64,000 nucleotides of DNA from Nitrospirales bacterium (GTDB lineage: Bacteria; Nitrospirota; Nitrospiria; Nitrospirales; UBA8639), in contig JALDRK010000021.1 in the NCBI GenBank assembly GCA_031315915.1, positions 1 through 64,000 of the forward strand. The letters are read 5' to 3'. The position numbers and the translations under genes were made by a program. Below, in pieces: positions 27,394 through 37,568 of this stretch. Each line of letters starts with the position of its first letter. The stretch's first letter is position 1. Below the pieces are notes generated by a model that was not told the origin of the DNA, ran no database searches, and saw only the letters and a list, made by a program, of their open reading frames with translations.

Positions 27394-28767
27394 TTAAAAA
27401 TTCGCTCGAAGGCTCAAGGCTCCCACATGAAAGATGGTATCCCACTCACCGTTGAGTAGCGGCTGCTGATTGTTGTTGATCCCACGGGCCTGGTACATCA
27501 CGGCTTGATAGGCCAAGTCCACGCCCATGGATTTGACGCCCAGCCCGTTACAGGGAATGAATCCCAAGAACTTTCCGTTTCCATGACAGTGAAATCCGAT
27601 ACCTCCGGATAGGGCATTAAAGGCGCTATCGGGATTGGCCGGATCCAGGGTTCGGCTGGGGACCGGGGTTTCCGAATACACGTATCCCATGCGAACGGAT
27701 ATATCCCAGTCAGGGAGGGCTGCCGGCTCAAGGAGGGTATATTCACTTCCCACCATGACCACCCACGCGTCTCCATAATTGCGGGGTTGAGGAATGGTGA
27801 CCCCATTGGAAAGGCGAAGGTTGAGGTCCTGAAAGTCCGACCAATCGGCGTATTCCACGTCGACTTCGATTTTCCATTCTCGTTCGCTATTCCGGATGGG
27901 CCAGCCGGCAAGAGCCCAGGTATATACATTGGGAAGTTCGATGGTGGTTTTGGCGTTTGCCAGCTTTGTCCCGCCCGCCAGGAATGCACCATTGAGCTTG
28001 AGGTCCGCTCCGTGCCGGTAGACAAACCCAAAATTGATCAGAGGCTTGTCATCCTGATTGCGAAGGAGAGTCCAAAGGAGACTGGCATTAAATCCCAAGG
28101 CCGTATCTTTCCCGTTCGCTTCCAGACCGGTTCCGGCTGGAATGCCAAAGGCATTGCCTGGTGCTGCAATTTGCTGAATTTCCGCGTGACCTTCCCCAAG
28201 CAAGCTGGTGAAGGTATAAATATCCAGCCCCCCGCCGATGGACAGATACTCGTTCAATTTGTAGGCAAGGGTAGGTTTGATGTTGATTAACGGAAGAGCC
28301 GCGCTTGTGAGAATAGGGGAGATCGCACTATCGGTAGGATAGTGGGCCTCCAGCGCGAATGGGGAGTTGACCCCTATTCCGACTCGCCAATTTGGTAATT
28401 GAGTGAAGCCAAGCGACGGAAGGTCGGCTGCCAGAAACAGCGTGCTGGGCGGAGGATTAGCGAAATCTTTTCCTAGGGTCCCTTTGACCTTGGCGCTGGC
28501 GGAGCTTTTGAATGTGGTGTGTCCACCAATCAACAGCGTGCCGGCCGAAAAATGAATCCCTTTTAACTGGGTCAGGCCTGCGGGGTTATAGTGGACGGCG
28601 GCGGCGTCGTCGGCTTGAGCGGATACGGCCGCTCCTTGTCCGGTTGCCGAAGCGCTATGGTCTAATATGCGAAAGCCGTCCGCCAGCAGCCTGGCAGGAA
28701 AACAACTGTGGATGACGGATACAATGAGTAAAGTGGCAAAGAAGGCATGAGTCTGTTTGGTGGTCAC
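27394..28767 (-). CDS. FadL/OmpP1-family outer-membrane transporter
   Basis: 457 residues from GTG at 28767, which is preceded by GGAGGAG 5 nt away; this start puts the signal peptide (FFATLLIVSVIHSCFPARLLA) at the N-terminus. The mature protein begins DGFRILDHSASATGQGAAVSAQADDAAAVHYNPAGL, the hatch region of FadL-type barrels, and ends in an aromatic residue (LRANF) as barrel proteins do. Imports hydrophobic molecules across the outer membrane; substrate unknown. Confidence 0.9.
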   Translation of the reverse strand: MTTKQTHAFFATLLIVSVIHSCFPARLLADGFRILDHSASATGQGAAVSAQADDAAAVHYNPAGLTQLKGIHFSAGTLLIGGHTTFKSSASAKVKGTLGKDFANPPPSTLFLAADLPSLGFTQLPNWRVGIGVNSPFALEAHYPTDSAISPILTSAALPLINIKPTLAYKLNEYLSIGGGLDIYTFTSLLGEGHAEIQQIAAPGNAFGIPAGTGLEANGKDTALGFNASLLWTLLRNQDDKPLINFGFVYRHGADLKLNGAFLAGGTKLANAKTTIELPNVYTWALAGWPIRNSEREWKIEVDVEYADWSDFQDLNLRLSNGVTIPQPRNYGDAWVVMVGSEYTLLEPAALPDWDISVRMGYVYSETPVPSRTLDPANPDSAFNALSGGIGFHCHGNGKFLGFIPCNGLGVKSMGVDLAYQAVMYQARGINNNQQPLLNGEWDTIFHVGALSLRANF

Positions 28768-28958
28768 ATCTCCTCCATGAGAGTGGGGGCAAAAAACGGG
28801 GGAAGTGTACGGAATATCAGGCAATATAGCAATGTTGCTCTACAAAACCCAACACGGGACAATCAAGAAATGAGAAGGATAGGTTTTCAGGGAGTTGGCA
28901 CCATAGAACCAGAGATGAGTAGTGAAACGGCCGGAACCGTATTAAGGGAGACATCTCA

Positions 28959-29357
28959 ATGAAAGTGAAAAGACTGTTACATACGCGGATGCGGGTGAGT
29001 GATATGGAGCAGACCATCACATTCTATCGTGAGGTCTTGGGCTTGGAAGTAGTCGAGCAAAAGGTGTCGCCACGAGGATCGCACCTGGCGTTTTTGGCGG
29101 TTCCCAATAGCCAGGAACTCATAGAGCTGTGCAGCTTTCCCAGTAGCGGGACGGTCAAGGTCCAGGAAGATCTTGTTCATCTGGCCTTTGAAGTGGAAGA
29201 TTTGGATGAGACGATTCGAGAACTCAAAGACAAAGGGGTGCCTATCACCGATGGTCCCACGCAATCCTCTTCCGGAAGCCGGTTTATTTTTATTGATGCC
29301 CCGGATGGGTATGAAGTTGAATTGATACAACGGCCGCCGGGAGTTGCCATCGTTTAA
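28959..29357 (+). CDS. Glyoxalase/VOC-family protein
   Basis: 132 residues, one VOC domain pair. Starts at ATG with AAGGGAGA upstream. Metal ligands expected of glyoxalase I are seen: His in LLHTRMRVSD, Glu in IELCSFP, His in VHLAFEVED and Glu in YEVELIQ. Likely lactoylglutathione lyase or a related metalloenzyme. Followed 5 nt later by uvrC. Confidence 0.85.
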   Translation: MKVKRLLHTRMRVSDMEQTITFYREVLGLEVVEQKVSPRGSHLAFLAVPNSQELIELCSFPSSGTVKVQEDLVHLAFEVEDLDETIRELKDKGVPITDGPTQSSSGSRFIFIDAPDGYEVELIQRPPGVAIV

Positions 29358-29362
29358 CCCTT

Positions 29363-31081
29363 ATGGCACCAAGGACACCATTGTCTTCATCGGGCCGTCA
29401 GGCCGCTGAATCGTCTTCATCGAGACTATCCGGGAAACTGGCCCACGTTCCGAAACGACCCGGCGTGTATCTATTCAAGGATGCCCACGGGGACATCGTC
29501 TATATTGGCAAAGCGGCGATCCTGGCTGACCGAGTCCGCTCGTATTTTCAAAAAGGGGCCGACCTGAGTCCGAAGATTCGGGCGCTGGTGGCCCAAGTAG
29601 CCGATTTGGAAACCCTGGTGACCAAATCCGAACTTGAAGCGCTCATTTTGGAAAGTAACCTCATCAAGCGTCATCGACCGCGATTTAATGTAGTCTTGCG
29701 GGATGACAAGCAGTATCCCTATCTTCGACTTCCTATCCAGGATGATTTTCCAAGGCTGTCTATTGTTCGACGGGTCCAGCCCGATAAAGCACTCTATTTC
29801 GGACCTTACGTACCCACCGGCGCCATGCGCGAAACCCTCAAAGTGATTCGCAAAGTATTTCCCTTGGCCACCTGCAACATCGAGATTGACGGGATGGCCG
29901 ATCGGGCCTGTCTGGAATTTGAAATCAAACGGTGCATGGCGCCCTGTACCGGCAATCAAAGTCAAGAAGAGTACCATCAAATTGTGCAGCAAGTGCGATG
30001 GTTTTTGGAAGGGAAGGACCAGGAGCTCTTAACCTCGCTCCGTGAATCGATGAACCGGTTGGCGGAACGGGAAGAATTTGAGGAAGCGGCCCGGTTCCGG
30101 GATCGCATTCATAACATTGAGCGCATGCTGGAAAAACAGCGAGTGGCTCAAGTGGGCCCTGTCGATCAGGATGTGGTCGGTTTGGCGCGGGCCGGGGCCG
30201 CTGTCGATGTGCAAATGCTTTTCGTGCGGGGAGGGTTGCTGATTGGGCGCCGCGATTTTTTCTGGGCCGATGCCGGAGAGATTCCGGATGAAGAGCTCGT
30301 GCGGTCCACCTTGGAACAGTTTTATAACAAAGCCGTTCTGCCTCCCAAAGAGGTCCTGCTGCCGGTGGGGTTCGACGATCAGGTCCTGATGCAACAGTGG
30401 TTGTCGGAAAAGAAGGGGGAGTCGGTAAAAGTGTTGGTGCCTGAGCGTGGCGCCAAGCATCAACTCAGGCAACTGGCCCAGGAAAACGCGACTGTGGCCT
30501 TGCAGGAACATCTTCGTCTTCAGACGGAATCACGTGAAGCGGTTGAAGAGTTGCAAAACTTGTTGGCCTTACCTTCCCTCCCTCATCGTGTGGAATGCTT
30601 TGATATTTCCAATACCATGGGCGCTCAATCCGTAGCGTCGATGGTGGTGTGGGAAAACGGCCGCATGAAAAAAGCCGACTATCGCCGGTTTCGGATCAAA
30701 ACCGTGGAGGGAGCCAATGATTTTGCCAGTATGCATGAAGTGGTCAGGCGTCGATATGGTGGAACCTTGGCCACAAAAGCCGGAAAGGTGTTGCCTTGTC
30801 CCGATCTGATTGTGATTGACGGAGGCGCCGGACAACTCGGGGCCGCCATGGAGGCGATGGACGATGTCGGTCTTTCACGAGTCGCCATCTGCGGTCTGGC
30901 AAAAGCGAAAGGCGAGAAAGAGGAACGGATTTTTCTGCCAGGTCGGAAGGCTCCGATTGTTTTGCCGGTTAAATCTCCCGCGACCCGCTTGGTGCAAACG
31001 ATTCGAGATGAGGCCCATCGGTTTGCCATTGCTTTCCATCGTAAGCTGCGCAGTCAGGCCCTCCTTCCGATGATGCCTTAG
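29363..31081 (+). CDS. uvrC: UvrC excinuclease, C-terminal HhH domain absent
   Basis: 572 residues. GIY-YIG domain at the N-terminus (PGVYLFKDAHGDIVYIGKA, Glu in LEALILESNLIK), UvrB-binding UVR motif (LAEREEFEEAARFRDRI) and RNase H-like nuclease (ECFDISNTMG, LIVIDGGAGQL, DEAHRFAI). The protein ends HRKLRSQALLPMMP, exactly where the tandem helix-hairpin-helix DNA-binding domain normally starts (IPGIG...). No HhH-like sequence is seen in the other frames downstream, so it looks like a true loss, not a frameshift. Confidence 0.92.
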   Translation: MAPRTPLSSSGRQAAESSSSRLSGKLAHVPKRPGVYLFKDAHGDIVYIGKAAILADRVRSYFQKGADLSPKIRALVAQVADLETLVTKSELEALILESNLIKRHRPRFNVVLRDDKQYPYLRLPIQDDFPRLSIVRRVQPDKALYFGPYVPTGAMRETLKVIRKVFPLATCNIEIDGMADRACLEFEIKRCMAPCTGNQSQEEYHQIVQQVRWFLEGKDQELLTSLRESMNRLAEREEFEEAARFRDRIHNIERMLEKQRVAQVGPVDQDVVGLARAGAAVDVQMLFVRGGLLIGRRDFFWADAGEIPDEELVRSTLEQFYNKAVLPPKEVLLPVGFDDQVLMQQWLSEKKGESVKVLVPERGAKHQLRQLAQENATVALQEHLRLQTESREAVEELQNLLALPSLPHRVECFDISNTMGAQSVASMVVWENGRMKKADYRRFRIKTVEGANDFASMHEVVRRRYGGTLATKAGKVLPCPDLIVIDGGAGQLGAAMEAMDDVGLSRVAICGLAKAKGEKEERIFLPGRKAPIVLPVKSPATRLVQTIRDEAHRFAIAFHRKLRSQALLPMMP

Positions 31082-31418
31082 GCCCATTGGCTCTCCTAAT
31101 CTTTCGAGGTGGTTAGCATGATTGGCTTGCGTCGGCAAAGGCAGTCCCTAGGTCTTTTTATGCGAGCTGAAGTGGCCAGTCATTTCCCGACGCTATAAAT
31201 GAGAAATTTTGAACGGGCACACATCACCTATAACCATCCTTCAATCTCGACAAGGTTTTTTGTCATCTTTTCTCTCCGATGTTATTGAAAAGATGCCTGC
31301 GTTTCTTTTTCTTGCTTTTTCCTGACTGACTCTTCGTAGCAAGATGCCGCGCCTTTCTCAAGATGTGCCGTGGTCATGCCGAATGAATGGTCATCATCTG
31401 TTGTGTAAGGAGCGGTCG
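31082..31418. other. Non-coding stretch after uvrC
   Basis: 337 nt without a supported gene. The last part is the upstream region of the zinc-ribbon gene at 31419 (AAGGAG 7 nt before its ATG). AT-rich patches at 31200-31330 could hold a promoter; nothing specific is recognised. Confidence 0.5.
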
Positions 31419-31667
31419 ATGGAATGTCCAAGATGTCAGGGAACCATGGTGGTGGATCATTTTGTGGATTTGGCCATGAGCGGGGAAATTTGGATGCCGG
31501 GATGGCGTTGTCTGATGTGCGGAGAAGTCATCGATCCTTTGATCCTGAAGAACCGGCACTCACCGCCGGTTGTGCCGGGACGTCCCTGTGAACAATCTCA
31601 TCCCCATACTCCCGCCCCCCTGGCGGTAGGCGGTCTAAAATCTTCTCAGAGCCCTTCCAAAGAGTGA
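31419..31667 (+). CDS. Small zinc-ribbon protein
   Basis: 82 residues from ATG at 31419, chosen because AAGGAG precedes it; the frame is open to 31344. Two CxxC knuckles, CPRC at the start and CLMC near residue 32, with GEIWMPGWRC between. The C-terminus is Pro/Ser-rich and probably disordered. Function unknown. Confidence 0.7.
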   Translation: MECPRCQGTMVVDHFVDLAMSGEIWMPGWRCLMCGEVIDPLILKNRHSPPVVPGRPCEQSHPHTPAPLAVGGLKSSQSPSKE

Positions 31668-31865
31668 AACTTCCTTCTATCTTTGCCCCTAATGCAGTCC
31701 ATACACTCGTATAGATAGTTTTTCCCTCAACACCAGAATTCAAAATGCTTCTGACGGCCTCTGCTCGGCTTGTCGGGTTTTTCCCCCTATGCTAGATTCG
31801 GGATCGAGTCTTATATCAGAGTTCGGAATCTTTGAGTTGTGCAAGACACAATGGCGTCTTCCTAA

Positions 31866-32345
31866 ATGAGAAGCCAACGAATTTTTTTGAACATATGGAT
31901 AATGATTGGCTTAATAGTTTCTGCTTGTGTGAGTAGTGGGAATCCATCTGTTATGGATCAAGACCTCATTTCACAAATTAAACCCGATACTTCAACTAAA
32001 GAAGATGTAAGGCGGATCCTAGGTCAACCTAATGGTGTTTCCCGGCACTCTGGGAGTTATTCCGGTTTGGTTGGGTTGCTACCCTTTACACCCCAGTCCA
32101 ATATTGAAGTATGGAGTTATTCGCACATGGATGTTGATGTAGATGCAGCCACTTTTATCCCGATAGTGGGTCTCTTTGCTGGAGGTGCCACTTCTAATGT
32201 AAACATATTCACGGTGGTTTTCGATGAAAAGGGGATTGTCCGTCAGATTTCATCAACGCAATCTCAAGGACGCTCAGGCTTGGGAGCAGGTAGCGAATCC
32301 AAATCTACAAAACCCGTAAGTGAATGTCAGGAAATAGATTGCTAG
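31866..32345 (+). CDS. SmpA/BamE-like lipoprotein
   Basis: 159 residues with a lipoprotein signal (IWIMIGLIVSAC, lipobox VSAC). The domain that follows matches the OmlA/SmpA pattern: ISQIKPDTSTKEDVRRILGQPNGV then a WSY strand and FDEKGIVRQI. Members are outer-membrane assembly factors or scaffolds (BamE). The two C-terminal cysteines (ECQEIDC) are unusual. The local base composition is lower in G+C than in neighbouring genes. Confidence 0.75.
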   Translation: MRSQRIFLNIWIMIGLIVSACVSSGNPSVMDQDLISQIKPDTSTKEDVRRILGQPNGVSRHSGSYSGLVGLLPFTPQSNIEVWSYSHMDVDVDAATFIPIVGLFAGGATSNVNIFTVVFDEKGIVRQISSTQSQGRSGLGAGSESKSTKPVSECQEIDC

Positions 32346-32498
32346 GGTAATGGCCAAATAGATTTATTTATACACATTGTCCTTTGTAGGATGGTGATTT
32401 AGGAAATAGCATTCCTTAATCTTTTTGACGAAGCTTTTTAGGGTCTCTTCTAAAGTGGGAGCGGAGTTGGACTCTTCCTTTTAGGAAAAGGATATTGC

Positions 32499-35156
32499 AT
32501 GGCCAACGTGTACGATCATCGGGCGATTGAGTCGAAATGGCAGATTTATTGGGAGGACCAGGGTACCTTCCGTGTCCAGGAAGACCCCTCAAAGCCCAAG
32601 TATTATTGTCTCGAGATGTTTCCTTATCCCTCCGGGCGGATTCATATGGGGCATGTGCGGGTGTATGCCATCGGGGATGTGGTCGCGCGGTATAAACGCA
32701 TGCGAGGATTTAATGTCCTGCATCCGATGGGGTGGGACGCGTTCGGGTTGCCGGCCGAGAACGCGGCGATCGAAAAACGAGTCCATCCCAACGAATGGAC
32801 GCAAGAAAATGTGGCCTACATGAAAGGGCAGCTCCGTCGTATGGGTCTTTCCTATGATTGGACCCGCGAGGTGAATACCAGCCAACCGGATTATTATCGG
32901 TGGAACCAATGGATTTTTGTCAAAATGTTCGAGCGGGATCTGGCCTACCGGAAGCGATCGGCGGTGAATTGGTGCCCTTCGTGCGAAACGGTCTTAGCGA
33001 ATGAGCAGGTGTTGATGCAGGAGGGCAAAGAAGGCGGCGTGTGTTGGCGGTGTAGTTCGGTAGTGATCCAGAGGGAATTGGAACAATGGTTTTTCCGTAT
33101 TACGAACTATGCTCAGGAGTTGCTGGATGAATGCGACCGGTTGACCAGTTGGCCGGCGCGGGTCCTGGCTATGCAACGACATTGGATCGGTCGCAGCCAA
33201 GGGGTGGAAGCCGACTTTCCTGTGGCTGAGCCTTTAAAGAATCTCAACGCGATTCGAATCTTCACCACCAGGCCCGATACGATTTATGGGGCTACCTTTA
33301 TGAGTCTGGCCCCCGAGTCCCCTTTGGTTGAACAATTAATTGCCGGCCGTCCTGAAGCTCAAGCCGTGCGGGATTTTGTTGACCGGGTCTCCCGGTTGGA
33401 TAAGGCGGCACGCACCTCGGCTGAACGGGAGAAGGAAGGGATCTTTACCGGGGCCTTTGCGATCAATCCGTTTACGCAGGAACGTATACCCATTTGGGTC
33501 GCCAATTTCGTGTTATATGAATATGGCACGGGGGCCATTATGGCGGTGCCCGCTCATGACCAGCGGGACTTCGAGTTTGCAAAAAAATATGGCATTCCAA
33601 TCCGCTTGGTGATTCAAAATCCTGAGAAAAGCTTACAGGCCGATGCGCTGGACGCGGCGTACGAAGAACAAATGCAGGCCGGGTTGTTGGTGAATTCAGG
33701 CACGTTTTCCGGATTGTCCGTGCCGGAAGCCAAACAGGCCATTGGCGAATATGTCGAGAAGCAGGGGTGGGGGAAGCGGACGATTAATTTCCGGTTACGG
33801 GACTGGGGGATCTCCCGGCAGCGGTATTGGGGAACACCCATTCCCATGTTGTATTGCCATCGATGCGGAATCGTCCCGGTCCCCGAAAATGATTTGCCGG
33901 TGACGTTACCTTCAGACGTGCCCTTTACGGGAAAAGGCGGATCGCCCCTCAAAGAATCGCCGTCATTTTTAAAAGCCACCTGTCCCACATGCGGTGGGGT
34001 CGCCAGGCGGGAAACGGATACCATGGATACGTTTGTGGATTCCTCCTGGTATTTCCTTCGCTATTGCTCGCCGCGGGAAATCACCCAACCGGTGAATTCG
34101 AAGGCTTCAGGCTATTGGATGGCCGTGGATCAATATGTGGGCGGGATCGAGCATGCGGTCCTGCATTTACTGTATGCCCGATTCTTTACCAAGGTCTTGC
34201 GTGATTTAGGATTGACCACCGCGAATGAGCCCTTCACCAATTTGCTGACCCAAGGCATGGTGACCAAGGAAACCTATTGGTGTGAGGAACACCGGTGGGT
34301 ATTCCCCACCGAAATCGCCCGGGAAGGCGGCAAGCGGATGTGCGCACATTGTAGGCGGGATATTGTGGTCGGCCGAACGGAGAAGATGTCCAAATCCAAA
34401 AAGAACATTGCCTCTCCTGAGGAGTTGTGCGACCGGTATGGTGCGGACACTGCCCGCCTGTTTTCGTTGTTCGCGGCTCCGCCGGAAAAAGATTTGGAAT
34501 GGAGCGATACAGGTGTGGAGGGCGGCTACCGGTTTTTGAATCGTGTCTGGCGATTGGTGAATGACCTTCGGCCGATACTGACAGCCTCTGACGGAGTGAC
34601 TGAGGCTGTCCAATCAGAAGAGGCCATTGATACCAAGTCTTCTCCGTTATGGGAGCAGTTGCACCGGGTGACGCATCGGACCGTGAAAAAGGTGACTGAA
34701 AATCTAGAGCGGGACTTCCAATTTAATACCGCGATCGCCGCCCTGATGGAAATGGTCAATGATCTCTATAAACTCTGGAATGATCATTCCGCCCATGCTC
34801 TTTCGGTCCAGGAGGGAAGGGCCTGGAGGTCAGCCATTGAGCATCTGGTGTTAATGCTCTCGCCTTTTGCGCCCCATGTATCCGAAGAATTGTGGGAAGC
34901 ATTGGGCCGGACGGCCAGTGTCGGGCAACAACCCTGGCCGGACTTTCATCCGCAATGGGTGGAACAGGCCGAATGGACGATTCCCATCCAGGTGAATGGA
35001 AAATTACGGAGCAAAATTGTGGTGCCGGCGGGTTCTTCGAAAGATCAAATTCTGGCCAAAGCTCAAGCGGATTCCAAGTTGGCCGAATGGTTGGACGGAA
35101 AAACACTGCGCAAAGTCATTTACGTCGAACAGAAGTTGGTCAATTTTGTGGTGTGA
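32499..35156 (+). CDS. leuS: Leucyl-tRNA synthetase
   Basis: 885 residues, full length. HIGH-type motif PSGRIHMGHVRVY near residue 45, zinc fingers CPSC/CWRC and CHRCG...CPTCGG, editing domain with TTRPDTIYGATF, and KMSKS motif (EKMSKSKKN). C-terminal anticodon-binding and LeuRS C-domain (VNGKLRSKI) are complete. No T-box is seen upstream. Confidence 0.97.
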   Translation: MANVYDHRAIESKWQIYWEDQGTFRVQEDPSKPKYYCLEMFPYPSGRIHMGHVRVYAIGDVVARYKRMRGFNVLHPMGWDAFGLPAENAAIEKRVHPNEWTQENVAYMKGQLRRMGLSYDWTREVNTSQPDYYRWNQWIFVKMFERDLAYRKRSAVNWCPSCETVLANEQVLMQEGKEGGVCWRCSSVVIQRELEQWFFRITNYAQELLDECDRLTSWPARVLAMQRHWIGRSQGVEADFPVAEPLKNLNAIRIFTTRPDTIYGATFMSLAPESPLVEQLIAGRPEAQAVRDFVDRVSRLDKAARTSAEREKEGIFTGAFAINPFTQERIPIWVANFVLYEYGTGAIMAVPAHDQRDFEFAKKYGIPIRLVIQNPEKSLQADALDAAYEEQMQAGLLVNSGTFSGLSVPEAKQAIGEYVEKQGWGKRTINFRLRDWGISRQRYWGTPIPMLYCHRCGIVPVPENDLPVTLPSDVPFTGKGGSPLKESPSFLKATCPTCGGVARRETDTMDTFVDSSWYFLRYCSPREITQPVNSKASGYWMAVDQYVGGIEHAVLHLLYARFFTKVLRDLGLTTANEPFTNLLTQGMVTKETYWCEEHRWVFPTEIAREGGKRMCAHCRRDIVVGRTEKMSKSKKNIASPEELCDRYGADTARLFSLFAAPPEKDLEWSDTGVEGGYRFLNRVWRLVNDLRPILTASDGVTEAVQSEEAIDTKSSPLWEQLHRVTHRTVKKVTENLERDFQFNTAIAALMEMVNDLYKLWNDHSAHALSVQEGRAWRSAIEHLVLMLSPFAPHVSEELWEALGRTASVGQQPWPDFHPQWVEQAEWTIPIQVNGKLRSKIVVPAGSSKDQILAKAQADSKLAEWLDGKTLRKVIYVEQKLVNFVV

Positions 35157-35211
35157 CACCAAGAACTCAGGCCCAGGGACCAAGCCTGTTCGTTTCAGAG
35201 TGGCCTGGTGG

Positions 35212-35889
35212 ATGTTGATAGCAGGGTATGTCGTAACAGGATGTGGCTATCAATTTTCGGTTGAGGGTGCCGGTCCGATGATTAGTGGAGGGACCCCGCT
35301 CACAGCTCAGGGGCCGCCGGTTCGGGTCGCGATGCATACGTTTAAAAATCAATCATTCGAGCCTACTCTGGAATTCAAATATACGCAGTATGTTCGCCGG
35401 GCTTTGCAAGCAGGGGGAATTGCGGAAATTACGGAGGATGAGAGGGGTGCCGATTTTATCCTGAATGGAGCCATTCTCTCAGTGACTCTTCCCTCTCTGG
35501 CTTTTTCGCAAACTCAAACTCAGGAAAGCCGGGTGCAGGTCACAGTGGCTGTAACGGTGAAAGACCAAACCAAGGGAAAGGTCCGATGGACGCACGCGAG
35601 TACGGGTACTGCCGAGTTTTTCGTGGGCGCGACCCCTACTGACGGCACAAGCGGTGGATTACAATTCAACCGCGTCCTACAGGATCGAGCGTTGGAGCAG
35701 GCAGGGCAATTGGTGGCTCAAGATATTGCCGACCGGTTTTTGACGGCGCGCGAACAGGGGAAATTCGAACGGGTGCCTCAGCCGGAACCGAAAAAAACGA
35801 AGAAGGCCACTCAAGAGCAATCGGAGGAAGAAAACCCCAATGCATTGCCTACCGATCAATCTCCTTTGCCTCCTCCGGCCTTACCCTGA
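35212..35889 (+). CDS. LptE-like LPS assembly lipoprotein
   Basis: 225 residues from ATG at 35212, giving a short signal ending in the lipobox VVTGC-GYQF. The frame is open into the end of leuS and GTG at 35200 or TTG at 35146 are possible starts that would add Arg/Lys residues to the signal peptide; this is unresolved. The fold is LptE-like: VRVAMHTFKNQSFEPTLE, 'TQYVRRALQ', and the Lys/Glu/Pro-rich tail. LptE plugs LptD during LPS insertion in the outer membrane. It precedes holA, the usual leuS-lptE-holA order. Confidence 0.88.
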   Translation: MLIAGYVVTGCGYQFSVEGAGPMISGGTPLTAQGPPVRVAMHTFKNQSFEPTLEFKYTQYVRRALQAGGIAEITEDERGADFILNGAILSVTLPSLAFSQTQTQESRVQVTVAVTVKDQTKGKVRWTHASTGTAEFFVGATPTDGTSGGLQFNRVLQDRALEQAGQLVAQDIADRFLTAREQGKFERVPQPEPKKTKKATQEQSEEENPNALPTDQSPLPPPALP

Positions 35890-35934
35890 GTCGCTTCTGT
35901 GAAATTGCCGAAATAGGGATTCTCATCTGCCTTC

Positions 35935-37029
35935 ATGAAAGTCCAAGATCTCCATCCTTATCTTCAGCGAAACGGTCTGAGCCCATTATATATGGTGGTG
36001 GGCGAAGAACCCTATTTTCGTGACCTGGCTCTCTCGATTTTACGGCAAGCGCTGGCCGGAGCCCGGAAATCGGAATCGATGGATTCCGAATCCTCCGGGA
36101 CCTTGATGAACTGCAATCTGCTGTATGGAGATGAAACCGATGCTTCGGAAATCTTGTGCATGGCGGAAGAAATGTCGTTCTTCTCTTCCGAACGAATGAT
36201 CATCGTGAAATGGGCCGAAAAACTTTCGACCCGGGATGGGGAGTTGTTGATTCCGTATTTTCAGCAACCCAATGACTCTACCTCCTTGGTGTTTTCCGCT
36301 CATAAATTGGATGGACGCACGAAATGGGTACAGGAATTAAAAAAACGAGCCACGATGATTGATTGCGCCCCGTTGTATGAGAACCAACGGGCCGCCTGGG
36401 TCGCACAGCAGGCACGGGAATGCGGAGTCAAATTGGATGCAAGCGGGTTGGACCTCCTCAAAGATCAGGCCGCCGAAGGATTATATGCGGCCAGAAACGA
36501 ATTGGAAAAATTAGGGGCCTTTATGAACGAAGGGCGCCCGGTCGGATCGCAGGATGTGGAGACGGTTCGAGGAAAACCTCCAGGAATCTCGGTCTTTGAT
36601 TGGTCCGATGCCGTTGCGAGTGGGGATCATGGCCGGGCTCTGGATATCATTGCGAAAAACCTAGAGACCGGAGAAGCTCCCCTTCGGATGGTCGGAGCCT
36701 TTTTGTGGCAACTGCGTCGTCTGTGGAAGGTGAAAACAGCTTTGGATGAAGGGAAAGATGCGGGGCAGGCGGCCCGGCTGGCCGGCGTTCCCCCCTTTCG
36801 GGCCAAAGACTTTGTCCAGCAGGCCCAGCGTTGGCAGGAGTCCCAATTGCGACGGGCCTGGGAGCTTTTTGGAAAAGCGGATTCCGCCCTGAAAGGGGGG
36901 AAGGCCAATGCTCCCAAATTGGTTCTTGATGACCTGGTATTGCAACTGTGCCAAGCCAATGCCCGACAAACTCATCCGGCCAATAAGAAAACGCCGCCCT
37001 CTTCGTTTAGCGGAAAAGGACGGGGTTAA
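35935..37029 (+). CDS. holA: DNA polymerase III delta subunit
   Basis: 364 residues. N-terminal AAA-like domain (YMVVGEEPYFRDLALSILRQ; DPPKL-type segment replaced by FFSSERMIIVKWAEKL), central KSIL-type region (WVAQQARECGVKLD) and C-terminal collar helices (LRMVGAFLWQLRRLW). Part of the clamp loader, with leuS and lptE upstream as in many genomes. Confidence 0.92.
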   Translation: MKVQDLHPYLQRNGLSPLYMVVGEEPYFRDLALSILRQALAGARKSESMDSESSGTLMNCNLLYGDETDASEILCMAEEMSFFSSERMIIVKWAEKLSTRDGELLIPYFQQPNDSTSLVFSAHKLDGRTKWVQELKKRATMIDCAPLYENQRAAWVAQQARECGVKLDASGLDLLKDQAAEGLYAARNELEKLGAFMNEGRPVGSQDVETVRGKPPGISVFDWSDAVASGDHGRALDIIAKNLETGEAPLRMVGAFLWQLRRLWKVKTALDEGKDAGQAARLAGVPPFRAKDFVQQAQRWQESQLRRAWELFGKADSALKGGKANAPKLVLDDLVLQLCQANARQTHPANKKTPPSSFSGKGRG

Positions 37030-37063
37030 GATCTGCTGGCGTTTTTGATGAAACGGGGATTGC

Positions 37064-37327
37064 TTAAACGGAATTAACCCGATGTGCGAGGCGGGAGATC
37101 CACCGGGAAGCCGTATTGCGATTCAGTGTGCCCTTTGTCACGGCTTTATGCAACTCAGAGGTCGCTTCCTGAAGCGACGTTTTGGCAACATTGGTGTTCT
37201 TCTCTTGTACGGCAGAATGAACCTTTTTGATATAGGTCCGAACGCGGCGCAGAATAGCCCGGTTTCGTTCTTGCCGTTTGATGGATTGCCGAGCCGCTTT
37301 AATTGCTGACTTATGTCGATTGGCCAT
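37064..37327 (-). CDS. rpsT: 30S ribosomal protein S20
   Basis: 87 residues, Lys/Arg-rich, starting MANRHKSAIKAARQSIKRQERN; AGGAGGG precedes the ATG. Binds 16S rRNA early in 30S assembly. Convergent with holA, with 35 nt between. Confidence 0.96.
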   Translation of the reverse strand: MANRHKSAIKAARQSIKRQERNRAILRRVRTYIKKVHSAVQEKNTNVAKTSLQEATSELHKAVTKGTLNRNTASRWISRLAHRVNSV

Positions 37328-37568
37328 GGAGCCCTCCTAAAAATTTACGAAGTGTCAAACTTACCACAGGATTTCAAATTCGGTCAATCGAGAAGTCGGA
37401 TTGCGGCAAATGAAAAGGCTCATCCCAATTGAGCCGAAGGTGACGCCGCTCTCCAAATATACAGTGAACTGGCTGGTTCGGAAGGGAGTTGATTACAACT
37501 TTGTTTGCTTGCGACCCTCCAAGGCCTCTGATAAGATCGGCTCTTCCTGTCTTGTCACACGCCCTGGT

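Noticed and set aside
29471..30635. Long antisense frames inside uvrC
   Set aside because: Shadow frames of a high-confidence gene on the plus strand.
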